Positions 49,938-59,107 of a stretch of DNA of 64,000 nucleotides are shown piece after piece. The translations under genes were made by a program, and so were the position numbers. The stretch covers positions 109,495 to 173,494 of the forward strand of contig JAZAUS010000004.1 of the NCBI GenBank assembly GCA_036342255.1, read 5' to 3'. The notes below the pieces were generated by a model. It saw only the letters and a list, made by a program, of their open reading frames with translations. It ran no database searches and was not told where the DNA came from. The DNA is from RUG11198 sp036342255 (GTDB lineage Bacteria; Bacillota_I; Bacilli_A; RF39; UBA660). Within the stretch, counting starts at the first letter, position 1. Every line of letters begins with the position of its first letter.

Positions 49938-52484
49938 GTGGAAGAAGTAATCAAGAAAATATATGACTATTCACTAGAAGAAATAATGGGAGAACGCTTT
50001 GGAAAATATTCAAAATATATTATTCAAGATAGAGCTATTCCAGATGTTAGAGATGGATTAAAACCAGTTCAAAGAAGAATCTTATTCTCTATGTATAAAG
50101 AAAAAAATACTTATGATAAACCATATAAGAAGAGTGCTAGAGCAGTCGGAGACGTTATGGGTAAATATCATCCTCATGGAGATTCTTCCATCTATGATGC
50201 TATCGTCAGGATGAGTCAAGACTGGAAAATGAAAGAACCATTCGTTGATATGCAAGGTAACAATGGTTCTATTGATGGAGATTCTGCTGCTGCCAGTCGT
50301 TATACAGAAGCAAGATTATCAAAAATAGCAGGAGCCATGTTAGAAGATATCAACAAAGATACTGTTGCTATGGCCCCTAACTATGATGATACTCTATTAG
50401 AACCTACTGTCTTACCAGCAAAATTCCCTAACTTACTAGTAAATGGAACAACAGGTATCTCAGCCGGTTATGCAACAAATATTCCACCACATAACTTATC
50501 TGAAGTAATAGATGCTACAATTTTTAGAATAGATAATCCTAACTCACGATTAGATACTATTATGAATTATATTAAAGGCCCAGATTTCCCAACAGGAGCC
50601 ATTATCGAAGGAATAGATGGTATTAAAAGTGCCTATGAAACAGGTAAAGGTAGAATAATTATTAAATCTAAAACAAAAATAGAAAAAAATAAGATTGTTA
50701 TATCCGAAATACCTTACGAAGTAAATAAAGCTAACTTAGTTAAAAAAATGGATGAAATTCGTATCGATAAAAAAATTGAAGGTATAGCAGAAGTTAGAGA
50801 TGAATCAGATAAAGATGGTTTACAAATAACTGTTGACTTAAAAAAAGGAGCTAACGCTGAAACTATTCTTAATTATTTTTACAAGAATACTGAATTACAA
50901 ATCTCATATAACTTTAATATGGTAGTAATTGTCAATAGACGTCCAATGCTATTAGGAGTTCCAGGTATCTTAGATGCCTACATAGCCCATCAAAGAGAAG
51001 TAATAAGAAAAAGAACAGAATTTGATTTAGCTCATGCTAAAGCCCGATACCATATCGTAGAAGGTTTAATCAAAGCCATTTCTATCTTAGATGAAGTAAT
51101 TAAAACAATTAGAAGTAGTAAAGATAGAGCAGATTCTATAAATAATTTAATTAAAAAGTTTAACTTTACTGAAAAACAAGCAACTGCTATCGTAGATATG
51201 CGCTTGTATCGTTTATCTAATACTGATATAGTAGCCTTAGAACAAGAAAAAACAACTCTAGAAAAAATAATGGCTGAATTAGAAAAAATCCTAGCCGATC
51301 CTAAAATATTAGATAATGTCATCAAAATGGAACTAAGAAATATTAAAAAAGAATATGGAACACCAAGAAAATCAGAAATAAGAGAAGAAATAACAGAACT
51401 AAAAATTGATACTACTGCTATGATACCAAAAGAAGATGTAGTAGTAGTTGTAACTAATGAAGGATATATTAAAAGAACATCCTTAAGAAGTTATGCAGCA
51501 TCTAATCCAGAAGACTTGACATTAAAAGAAGACGATTATGTCATAGGATTTTATAATATGAACACCTTAGATACTTTATTAATATTTACCAACTTAGGTA
51601 ATTATTTATACATACCAGTTCATGAAATACCAGATCTAAAATGGAAAGATCTAGGAAAACATATGAGCAATGTCATAAATGTTGATCCAGAAGAATATGT
51701 TGTAAATGCCATGCCAGTTTATGATTGGAATGCCAATTTATATATAACATCATTTACTAAAAAAGGAATGATTAAAAGAACCAAACTATCAGAATTTGTT
51801 GTTCAAAGATATTCCAAATCTATTAATATGATGAATTTAAAAGGTGATGATAGAGTAGTTGACGTAACCTACAGTCCAGAAAATAATGTTTTAATTGTAA
51901 CAAAAAATGGATATGGATTATGGTATAACATCAATGAAGTAAATCCAGTAGGTCTTAAAGCAGCTGGCGTAAAATCTATTAATTTAAGAGATGATGAAGT
52001 TGTAACAGGCTTATTATTTAATAAAGATGAAAATGAATTTATAACTATTGTAACTGATAAAGGTACTGCGAAAAGAATGAGATTTACTGAAATAGATATG
52101 GGCACACGTGCCAATAGAGGCCTATTATTCATGAAAACAATAAAATCAAATCCATCCCACATAATAAAAGCCTACGTTACAAATCCTAAAAATAGTATTA
52201 CTGTTATTACAGATAGCGAAACTAAAGTAATAAAACTAACTGAAATATCAATAATGGATAGATACAGCAACGGTTCATCAATAACTAAAAACAAAATAAC
52301 AGATAGCTATCTTAATCAAGAGATTCTTTCCAAAGAAAATTTTGATAATTTAGAATATATCGAAGATAAAAAACCAGAACAACAATCATTAAGCTTTGAT
52401 ATGCTAAATAAAGAATCCCTAAAACAAATAGATGATAAAATAACAGTTATTAATAACTTTCTAGATGATGTAGAAGGAAAATAA
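49938..52484 (+). CDS. parC: DNA topoisomerase IV subunit A
   Basis: An 848-residue type II topoisomerase A subunit. Catalytic Tyr is in 'SRYTEARLS'. The quinolone region reads 'YHPHGDSSIYDAIVRMSQDWK', that is, Ser and Asp at the usual resistance positions. 'FVDMQGNNGSIDGD' and the 'YSKYIIQDRAIPDVRDGLKP' N-terminus favour ParC over GyrA. The C-terminal pinwheel repeats follow ('TNEGYIKRTSL', 'TKKGMIKRTKLSEF'). The start is GTG 49938, spaced from GGTGAT; GTG 49929 lies inside that site. No parE lies next to it, unlike in most Bacillota. Confidence 0.92.
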   Translation: MEEVIKKIYDYSLEEIMGERFGKYSKYIIQDRAIPDVRDGLKPVQRRILFSMYKEKNTYDKPYKKSARAVGDVMGKYHPHGDSSIYDAIVRMSQDWKMKEPFVDMQGNNGSIDGDSAAASRYTEARLSKIAGAMLEDINKDTVAMAPNYDDTLLEPTVLPAKFPNLLVNGTTGISAGYATNIPPHNLSEVIDATIFRIDNPNSRLDTIMNYIKGPDFPTGAIIEGIDGIKSAYETGKGRIIIKSKTKIEKNKIVISEIPYEVNKANLVKKMDEIRIDKKIEGIAEVRDESDKDGLQITVDLKKGANAETILNYFYKNTELQISYNFNMVVIVNRRPMLLGVPGILDAYIAHQREVIRKRTEFDLAHAKARYHIVEGLIKAISILDEVIKTIRSSKDRADSINNLIKKFNFTEKQATAIVDMRLYRLSNTDIVALEQEKTTLEKIMAELEKILADPKILDNVIKMELRNIKKEYGTPRKSEIREEITELKIDTTAMIPKEDVVVVVTNEGYIKRTSLRSYAASNPEDLTLKEDDYVIGFYNMNTLDTLLIFTNLGNYLYIPVHEIPDLKWKDLGKHMSNVINVDPEEYVVNAMPVYDWNANLYITSFTKKGMIKRTKLSEFVVQRYSKSINMMNLKGDDRVVDVTYSPENNVLIVTKNGYGLWYNINEVNPVGLKAAGVKSINLRDDEVVTGLLFNKDENEFITIVTDKGTAKRMRFTEIDMGTRANRGLLFMKTIKSNPSHIIKAYVTNPKNSITVITDSETKVIKLTEISIMDRYSNGSSITKNKITDSYLNQEILSKENFDNLEYIEDKKPEQQSLSFDMLNKESLKQIDDKITVINNFLDDVEGK

Positions 52485-52498
52485 ATTCCTTCTCTTTT
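52473..52498 (+). terminator. Terminator after parC
   Basis: AGAAGGAA and TTCCTTCT around a short A-rich loop, with a pyrimidine run. It overlaps the parC stop. Confidence 0.7.
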
Positions 52499-52565
52499 CT
52501 TTATAATAATTCTTTTAAATAATAAAATCTTATGATATAATCTATCTATAATAGGTAGTGATAAT

Positions 52566-54059
52566 ATGAAAAAAAGAAGAATAATTATATCAACACTTTG
52601 TATTATTATTTTATTAAGCTTTATATCCCTATTTATACTAATAAGAAAAGGATCTTTAGCTAGTGATATATCTTTTACTAGTAAAAACTACTCTATAGAA
52701 GAAAATATAATAACTAATATTTCACCCAATACAGATATAGAACTATTTAATAAATATTTTGATACAACTAATTGTAATATAATAGTAACAAATGAGAATA
52801 ATGAACCATTAACAAATGGCTTTATCTATACGGGAAGTAAAACTAATATTTATGATACAGCCAACAATCTAATAAATACTTATACAAATATCATTACCGG
52901 AGATATTAATTATGATGGATTAGTTGATATAAAAGATATCTATGTATTATCTAACTATCTAATAGAGGATAACAACCTAGATGATTATCAAAAAAAAGCA
53001 ATTGATCTTAATAATGATAGTAATATTAAAATAAATGATTTAACTCTACTAGAAGAATATCTTAATACAAATTATAAATCAATTGCCTTTAATGAAGAAG
53101 AAATAACTTTAATGTCAAATGATCAAGAAAGATTATTACCAACTATTAATCCTAATATTATTTTAAATCAAAATCTTAATTGGACAAGTAGCAATGAAGA
53201 TGCTATTACTGTTGATGAAACAGGTAAAGTAACAGCCCATAACGAAGGAGAAAGCATTATAACTGCAACAACAAAAGATGGATTATCATCTGCTACAATA
53301 AGAATAATAGTTGATAATAAACCAGGATTAGCAAGAGATAGAATTGAAATATATACAGGACCAAAAACAACATCTGTAGATATAAAAGCCATAGATTATC
53401 AAAACTTAACCTGTTCTACAGAAAATGAATATATAGCAACCTGTACAATTGAAAACAAAAAATTAATTGTAACTCCAGTTAACGAAGGAGAAACTAAAAT
53501 AAGTGTTACCAGCCCATATTATGGAACATCAGAATTAGAAGTACAAATAACATATGTTTACTTTAGTATTCAACCAAAAGCAAGCTGCTTACCACCTAAT
53601 GTAAGCGCAGCCGGAGGCGCAATAGTAAACTTCAATATGGGACCTACATCTCTAAAAAGTATCAGTGATAGAGAAATAGTAAGATTTGCATATATATTTA
53701 GAAATAATATTAGTATAGAAACAGGTTCTAAAACAGGAGATGCAATTGTAACATATGTCGAGAGTAATGGTAATAATGAATCATCTGTAAGAGTATATGT
53801 ATACACGTTAGGTCTATCATCAACAAGTGGAACAACAACTATAGGAGAAGATTTAACAACAGATATTTCTGCCGAAAATGTAGGTAACTTATCTTGTAAT
53901 AGCTCTAACAATGAAATAGCAACCTGTGAAATATCAGAAGAAAAATTAATAGTACACCCAATAACTACAGGAGAAGCTACTATAACTGTATTTGGAGATA
54001 AATGTGGTTCTATTACATATAATGCAACCATTACCAATACAGGAGGTGAGGTAGACTAA
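52566..54059 (+). CDS. Membrane-anchored surface protein with dockerin-like and Big_2 Ig-like domains
   Basis: A 497-residue protein. A signal anchor (6-27) is followed by a dockerin type I-like pair at about 115-170: 'GDINYDGLVDIKDIYVLSNYL' and 'DLNNDSNIKINDLTLLEEYL', each with the Asp/Asn calcium loop. A Big_2 bacterial Ig-like unit follows (about 175-250, 'LNWTSSNEDAITVDETGKVTAHNEG'), with two more degenerate Ig-like units containing paired Cys ('LTCSTENEYIATC', 'LSCNSSNNEIATC'). It overlaps the next gene by one base. It probably binds a cohesin-like partner outside the cell. Confidence 0.75.
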   Translation: MKKRRIIISTLCIIILLSFISLFILIRKGSLASDISFTSKNYSIEENIITNISPNTDIELFNKYFDTTNCNIIVTNENNEPLTNGFIYTGSKTNIYDTANNLINTYTNIITGDINYDGLVDIKDIYVLSNYLIEDNNLDDYQKKAIDLNNDSNIKINDLTLLEEYLNTNYKSIAFNEEEITLMSNDQERLLPTINPNIILNQNLNWTSSNEDAITVDETGKVTAHNEGESIITATTKDGLSSATIRIIVDNKPGLARDRIEIYTGPKTTSVDIKAIDYQNLTCSTENEYIATCTIENKKLIVTPVNEGETKISVTSPYYGTSELEVQITYVYFSIQPKASCLPPNVSAAGGAIVNFNMGPTSLKSISDREIVRFAYIFRNNISIETGSKTGDAIVTYVESNGNNESSVRVYVYTLGLSSTSGTTTIGEDLTTDISAENVGNLSCNSSNNEIATCEISEEKLIVHPITTGEATITVFGDKCGSITYNATITNTGGEVD

Positions 54060-55270
54060 TGAAAAAGATATATTTACTAATAATATTATTTATATTATTA
54101 CCAATAAATGTAAAAGCAGCCTCATTAGAATTTACATGCCCAAAAGTAGCAACAACAAATACAACAATTAATTGCACTCTCAAAACAACAGACTCATTAA
54201 AAGGAATAAAACTCTCTATTTCACTACCAGCTGAAATATCATCTACAAATATCGAAACTAACTGGAATAATTATTATAAAAAGAATACTAGTGGTATAGT
54301 AGCAACCCCTAAAAATCAAGATAGTTTTAACGCAAATATAACATTTAAAATATCAAGTCAAGCAACACTAGGTACCAAATATAATATTAGGCTTATAAAC
54401 ATTGAAGCAAGTGATAATGAACACAACCTAGTATCAATTGATGACATTTCATCAGAAATAAAAATAGTATCAGATGATAATACTTTATCCAATCTAACAA
54501 TAACAAATGGTTCATTATCACCAAAATTCAACAAAAATACTACTACTTATACTGCAACTGTATCAAAAGATAAAACAACCGTAACCGCAACCCCATCTTC
54601 ATCTACAGCTAAAGTAGCAGGTAATATTGGTGAAGTAAAACTAAATTATGGTGTCAATAAACTAACTATCACAGTTACAAGTGAATTAGGAACAACTAAA
54701 ACCTATAACTTAACCATAACAAGACCTCAACCAGCAACTACTAAACCAGATACTCCAAAGCCAACAACTCCAAGCAATAATAATACTACTAGCAACAAAA
54801 CTTCTACTGAAACAACAACCACAACCCAAGAAACTCCTACCAAAGATAAAGATGCCAGTTTAAAATCATTAAAAATAAAAAATCATTATATTGATTTTAA
54901 TCCTAAAAAATACACATATAAATTAAATGTAAAAAATAATGAAACATCTTTAGAAATTACCGCAACACCAAATAGTAGTAAAGCCAAAGTAGAAATAGAA
55001 CAGCCAGAAACACTTGAAATAGGTAAGAATAGTATCATCATTACAGTAACTGCAGAAGATGGAACCATATGTAAATATGAACTAGAAGTAACAAGAGAAA
55101 AAGAAAAAACAACAACTACTGAAAAAGTAACAACAGGAAAAAAAGAAGAATCTAACAAAAAATTTTCTATATTTCCTAGTATTCCACTATCTATTTTAAT
55201 TCTTATCATTCTAATAATATTATTAATACTATTTATAATAATAAAAAGAATATTTAAAAAAGATGAATAA
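54059..55270 (+). CDS. Surface protein with cohesin-like and cadherin-like beta-sandwich domains
   Basis: A 403-residue protein with a signal peptide (1-20, ending 'INVKA'). Residues 21-140 form a beta domain reminiscent of cohesin ('TINCTLKTTDSLKGIKLSISL', 'NANITFKISSQATLGTKY'). Two cadherin-like beta-sandwich units (PF12733 type, 'LSNLTITNGSLSPKFNKNTT' and 'LKSLKIKNHYIDFNPKKYTY') flank a Thr/Pro-rich linker. One transmembrane helix (373-395) and a basic tail end it. Coupling with the dockerin-like gene suggests that both act together at the surface. Confidence 0.72.
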   Translation: MKKIYLLIILFILLPINVKAASLEFTCPKVATTNTTINCTLKTTDSLKGIKLSISLPAEISSTNIETNWNNYYKKNTSGIVATPKNQDSFNANITFKISSQATLGTKYNIRLINIEASDNEHNLVSIDDISSEIKIVSDDNTLSNLTITNGSLSPKFNKNTTTYTATVSKDKTTVTATPSSSTAKVAGNIGEVKLNYGVNKLTITVTSELGTTKTYNLTITRPQPATTKPDTPKPTTPSNNNTTSNKTSTETTTTTQETPTKDKDASLKSLKIKNHYIDFNPKKYTYKLNVKNNETSLEITATPNSSKAKVEIEQPETLEIGKNSIIITVTAEDGTICKYELEVTREKEKTTTTEKVTTGKKEESNKKFSIFPSIPLSILILIILIILLILFIIIKRIFKKDE

Positions 55271-55329
55271 ATATTCTTTTTATTTTATAACTAAATATAG
55301 TATAATATATAGCAAAGGAAGTGACTACT

Positions 55330-56703
55330 ATGCATAATATATATGTAAAAGATATCCTAAACTTATGTAATGGAGAATTATTAATTGGCAATAAAGATTT
55401 GATATTAGAAAACTTTTCAAAAGATACAAGAGATATAAAAGAAGGAGATACATACATAGCCATCAAAGGAGAATCATTTGATGGCAACCAATTCATAGAT
55501 AAAGCTTTCACTAATGGGGCTAGTTGTTGTATCATTGATACAACAACACCTATAGATATAAATAAATATAATAACAAAACAATTATAAAAGTAAAAGATA
55601 GTATAAAATGTTTACAAGAATTAGCCAAATATAAACGAAGTCTATATAATATACCAGTAATAGCCATTACAGGTTCCGTAGGAAAAACTAGCACCAAAGA
55701 TATAGTCTACGAAGTAGTAAGTAAAAAATATAAAACTCTAAAACCAATAGGTAATTTTAATAATCATATTGGATTACCATTTACTATTCTAGGATTAAAA
55801 GATCATGAAGCTTTAGTAGTAGAAATGGGAATGAATCACTTAAAAGAAATATCTTTATTAACAAGTATAGCTAAACCAACTATTGCCATAATAACTAACA
55901 TAGGTACTGCTCATATAGGTAATTTAGGTTCAAGAGAAAATATCTTAAAAGCCAAATTAGAAATAACAGAATCTCTATCAAACAATAATACCTTAATCAT
56001 CAATAATGATGATGATTTATTAAATAAAGAAGCACCTAATCTCCAAAAAAAATATAATTTAGTAACAATAGGTATAAATAATAAAAGTAATTACATGGCT
56101 ACTAATATAAAAGAAAATGTATTTTCAAGTACATTTAAAATAAATAATAATGATATAAATATAAATGTAGGAAGTAAAGCCTTTATATATAATTCATTAG
56201 TAGCTTATGCCGTAGGCAACCTCCTAAACATAAATCCAAATGATATCTCCAAAGCCCTATCAGAATTTAAACTATCAGAACATAGATTAGAAAAGAAAAT
56301 AACAAATAATGGAATAACTATCATAGATGACACCTACAATGCCAACCAAGATTCCATGATAAACTCTTTATCATTACTTAGTAAAGTAAAAAACAAAAGA
56401 AGAGTAGCAGTATTAGGAGATATATTAGAATTAGGAGAATTTTCTAAAGAAATACATCAAAATATAGGAAAAACTATAAAACCAACAACACTAGATATTT
56501 TAGTAATAGTAGGAAATGATAGTCAATATATAAAAGAAGAAGCTTTAAAAAACAACTTTAATTCAAATAACATATATAAATATAAAGATTATAAAGAAGC
56601 AATATCTAAGTTACCATCAATTCTAAAAAAAGATGATATAGTATTATTAAAAGCTTCTCATGGTATGAATTTAGTAAAAGTAGTTGATAGTATAATAAAC
56701 TAA
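55330..56703 (+). CDS. murF: UDP-N-acetylmuramoyl-tripeptide--D-alanyl-D-alanine ligase
   Basis: A 457-residue Mur ligase that adds D-Ala-D-Ala to the muropeptide precursor in the cytoplasm. Three domains are visible: N-terminal 'FSKDTRDIKEGDTYIAIKG', the ATP site 'ITGSVGKTSTKD' with 'VEMGMNHLKEISLL' and 'NIGTAHIGNLGSRENI', and C-terminal 'SEHRLEKK', 'DDTYNANQDSM', 'VLGDILELG'. GTG 55321 is in frame but AAGGAAGTGA fits ATG 55330. Its presence means the organism makes peptidoglycan, unlike true mycoplasmas. Confidence 0.93.
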   Translation: MHNIYVKDILNLCNGELLIGNKDLILENFSKDTRDIKEGDTYIAIKGESFDGNQFIDKAFTNGASCCIIDTTTPIDINKYNNKTIIKVKDSIKCLQELAKYKRSLYNIPVIAITGSVGKTSTKDIVYEVVSKKYKTLKPIGNFNNHIGLPFTILGLKDHEALVVEMGMNHLKEISLLTSIAKPTIAIITNIGTAHIGNLGSRENILKAKLEITESLSNNNTLIINNDDDLLNKEAPNLQKKYNLVTIGINNKSNYMATNIKENVFSSTFKINNNDININVGSKAFIYNSLVAYAVGNLLNINPNDISKALSEFKLSEHRLEKKITNNGITIIDDTYNANQDSMINSLSLLSKVKNKRRVAVLGDILELGEFSKEIHQNIGKTIKPTTLDILVIVGNDSQYIKEEALKNNFNSNNIYKYKDYKEAISKLPSILKKDDIVLLKASHGMNLVKVVDSIIN

Positions 56704-56736
56704 AAGAATTAAAAATAATACTTTAATTCTTTTTTG
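56703..56736 (+). terminator. Terminator after murF
   Basis: AAAGAATTAAA (56703-56713) pairs with TTTAATTCTTT (56722-56732) and a T run. Confidence 0.88.
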
Positions 56737-56808
56737 TTTATTTTTAGTTAATAATTAACCAATTCTATTTTATCTACGCTATAATTAAATTATCATAAGG
56801 AGGATAAT

Positions 56809-58806
56809 ATGAAATATTTAGAAGAAATAGATGGTATTGGTCCTAAAACAAAACTCCTTTTAAATAAATTAAATATTAATACTATTGAAGATTTAATAAC
56901 ATACTATCCAAGAAAATATAATATTATCAAAAGAAGTGATATGTCTAATATTACAAATGGATCAAAAGTCATAATTGATGGAATAGTAGAAAGCCAACCA
57001 ACAATTATAAATCTATCGTCCAAATTAAAAAAAGTAATATTTAGAATTACTAATCAAAGAAATATCTATAATATTTCAGCATATAATAAAATATATTTAA
57101 CTAACGAATTAAAAAGTGGGATCAGTATAACAGTTATAGGAAAATATGATAAAATAAAAAATACAATTATAGCAAATGAAGTAAGACTAGGTAGTCTCCC
57201 AGAAAAAATAAATATTGAACCAATCTATCCAACTACAAATGGACTAAATAGAAAATTAATAAATAAATATATTACAACAGTATTAAATGATGACTATGAA
57301 ACAATAGATTATATTCCACAACAAATTGTGGAAAAATATAAATTTAAAGACAAATTATGGTCTTTAAAACAAATACATAATCCCGATGATATTATTTCAT
57401 ATAAAAGATCATTACAAAGATTAAAATATGAAGAATTATTCATATATTTATTTAAAATAAACTACTTTAAATTAAAAAACAATTATAATGAACAAGCCAT
57501 ATCAAGAAAAATAAAACAACAAGATGTAGATAAATTTATTAAAAATTTACCATTTCCTTTAACACCAGATCAAATAACTGTAATAGAAGAAATTAAAGAA
57601 GATTTAACTAACAAAAAAAGAATGAATCGTTTAGTTCAAGGAGATGTAGGTAGTGGTAAAACTATTGTTGCTATGATAGCAAGTTATATTAACTATTTAG
57701 CTGGTTATCAAACAGCAATAATGGTACCAACTGAAATATTAGCAAACCAACACTATGAAGAAGCGTTATCTCTATTCAAAGACTACAACATAAGCATAGC
57801 CTTATTAACATCCTCAACCAAAGTAAGAGAGAAAAAAAGAATATATAATGGCATAGAAACCGGTGAAATAAATCTAATCATTGGAACCCAATCTCTAATA
57901 CAAGAAAAATTAATATATAATAATCTAGGATTAATAATAACCGACGAACAACATCGCTTTGGAGTAAATCAAAGACAAGAATTAAAGAATAAAGGTGTAT
58001 ATCCAGATATATTATCCTTAAGTGCAACACCAATTCCTAGAACCTATGCTTTATCCATATATGGTGATATGGATGTATCAAGTATCAAAACCAAACCAAC
58101 AGGCCGTAAAGACGTTATAACATATTATAAAAAGGATAGTAATATAACAGAAGTATTAGAAATGATGAAAAATGAAATAGATCAAAAACATCAAATATAT
58201 GTTATAGCACCTTCCATCATCGAAGATGATGAAAAATCAATAAATAATGTAACTAAACTATCTGAAAAGATGAAATTAGCCTTTGGAAAAATATGCAAAA
58301 TAGGTACAGTTCATGGCAAACTAAATCCCGATGAAAAAAACAAAGTTATGTCAGACTTTGAAAAAGGCAAAACCAACATATTAATATCAACAACTGTAAT
58401 TGAAGTAGGAGTAAATGTACCAAATGCATCAATGATAGTAATATTTAACGCCAATTTATTTGGACTATCTACTCTTCATCAATTAAGAGGAAGAGTAGGA
58501 AGAGGAGATATTCAAAGCTATTGCATTCTCTTATCTAAAGAACCAAGCGATAGATTAAAAATGTTAGAAAAATGCAATGATGGTTTTGAAATAAGTGAAT
58601 ATGACTTTCTACATCGAGGTGAAGGAGATTTATTTGGTATTAAACAAAGTGGTGATATAGCTCTAAAATTAGCTGATATTAAGAAAGATTATGACCTTTT
58701 ATTACGTGTAAAGGAAGATGTAAATAGTTTTACAGAAAATTGTCAACAAACAGAAGAATGGCAAAAACTAAGCGATAGCTGCGATTTAATTGATTTAGCT
58801 GATTAA
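56809..58806 (+). CDS. recG: ATP-dependent DNA helicase RecG
   Basis: A 665-residue RecG, which remodels stalled forks and branched DNA. Wedge domain 1-200 ('DGIGPKTKLLLNKLNINTIEDL' helix-hairpin region and OB fold), Walker A 'GDVGSGKT', 'DEQHRFGV', 'SATPIPRTYAL', 'VIEVGVNVPNASMIV' and 'HQLRGRVGRG'. AAGGAGG precedes ATG. The gene is complete, with no sign of insertion. Confidence 0.95.
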   Translation: MKYLEEIDGIGPKTKLLLNKLNINTIEDLITYYPRKYNIIKRSDMSNITNGSKVIIDGIVESQPTIINLSSKLKKVIFRITNQRNIYNISAYNKIYLTNELKSGISITVIGKYDKIKNTIIANEVRLGSLPEKINIEPIYPTTNGLNRKLINKYITTVLNDDYETIDYIPQQIVEKYKFKDKLWSLKQIHNPDDIISYKRSLQRLKYEELFIYLFKINYFKLKNNYNEQAISRKIKQQDVDKFIKNLPFPLTPDQITVIEEIKEDLTNKKRMNRLVQGDVGSGKTIVAMIASYINYLAGYQTAIMVPTEILANQHYEEALSLFKDYNISIALLTSSTKVREKKRIYNGIETGEINLIIGTQSLIQEKLIYNNLGLIITDEQHRFGVNQRQELKNKGVYPDILSLSATPIPRTYALSIYGDMDVSSIKTKPTGRKDVITYYKKDSNITEVLEMMKNEIDQKHQIYVIAPSIIEDDEKSINNVTKLSEKMKLAFGKICKIGTVHGKLNPDEKNKVMSDFEKGKTNILISTTVIEVGVNVPNASMIVIFNANLFGLSTLHQLRGRVGRGDIQSYCILLSKEPSDRLKMLEKCNDGFEISEYDFLHRGEGDLFGIKQSGDIALKLADIKKDYDLLLRVKEDVNSFTENCQQTEEWQKLSDSCDLIDLAD

Positions 58807-58854
58807 TCATTTGCAATTTCATAAAAAGTTTTTAAAAAACTTTTTCCAAAACTA

Positions 58855-58883
58855 TTGCTTTTTAATTAATTATATATTATGAT
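58855..58883 (+). promoter_or_regulatory. Promoter of structured leader
   Basis: TTGCTT (58855-58860), 17-nt spacer, TATGAT (58878-58883). Confidence 0.6.
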
Positions 58884-58887
58884 GATT

Positions 58888-58990
58888 ATGACATAAGAAA
58901 ATTATGTCCACTCCATACGAAATAAAATGTAGGAGTGTATTCAACCAAAACCCCCTGAAGCTAGGTCGAAAGACCTAGCACTTTTTTTTG
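58888..58990 (+). ncRNA. Structured leader or small RNA with terminator
   Basis: Three hairpins in about 100 nt. GACATAA (58890-58896) with TTATGTC (58902-58908). CACTCC (58909-58914) with GGAGTG (58932-58937), extended by an inner TAC/GTA. After the single-stranded C-rich stretch 'CAACCAAAACCCCCTG' comes a GAAA-capped terminator GCTAGGTC/GACCTAGC (58960-58967/58972-58979) plus eight T. It is more ordered than surrounding DNA and lies between recG and the adenylating-enzyme gene. Known riboswitch classes do not fit to my eye. Confidence 0.6.
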
Positions 58991-59059
58991 CTTTTATTTA
59001 CTAATTAACAATTAATTCTACAATATGTTAATTAGCTTTTTTTAAAAAAAATAATATGG

Positions 59060-59065
59060 TAGAAT
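59060..59065 (+). promoter_or_regulatory. Probable extended -10 of the adenylating-enzyme operon
   Basis: TAGAAT preceded by TG at one-base spacing. It lies downstream of the structured leader, so the operon may also be expressed without it. Confidence 0.45.
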
Positions 59066-59107
59066 ATCATATATAAGTGCTAATTAAACTATGAAAGGAG
59101 AATATTC

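Noticed and set aside
49938..52484. Quinolone-resistance mutation in parC
   Set aside because: The region reads HPHGDSSIYDAIV, with Ser and an acidic residue at the usual resistance positions, so it looks sensitive-type.
53570..54037. 155-codon minus-strand frame opposite the dockerin-like gene
   Set aside because: It is an antisense shadow with no promoter or Shine-Dalgarno, while the plus strand encodes clear Ig-like repeats.
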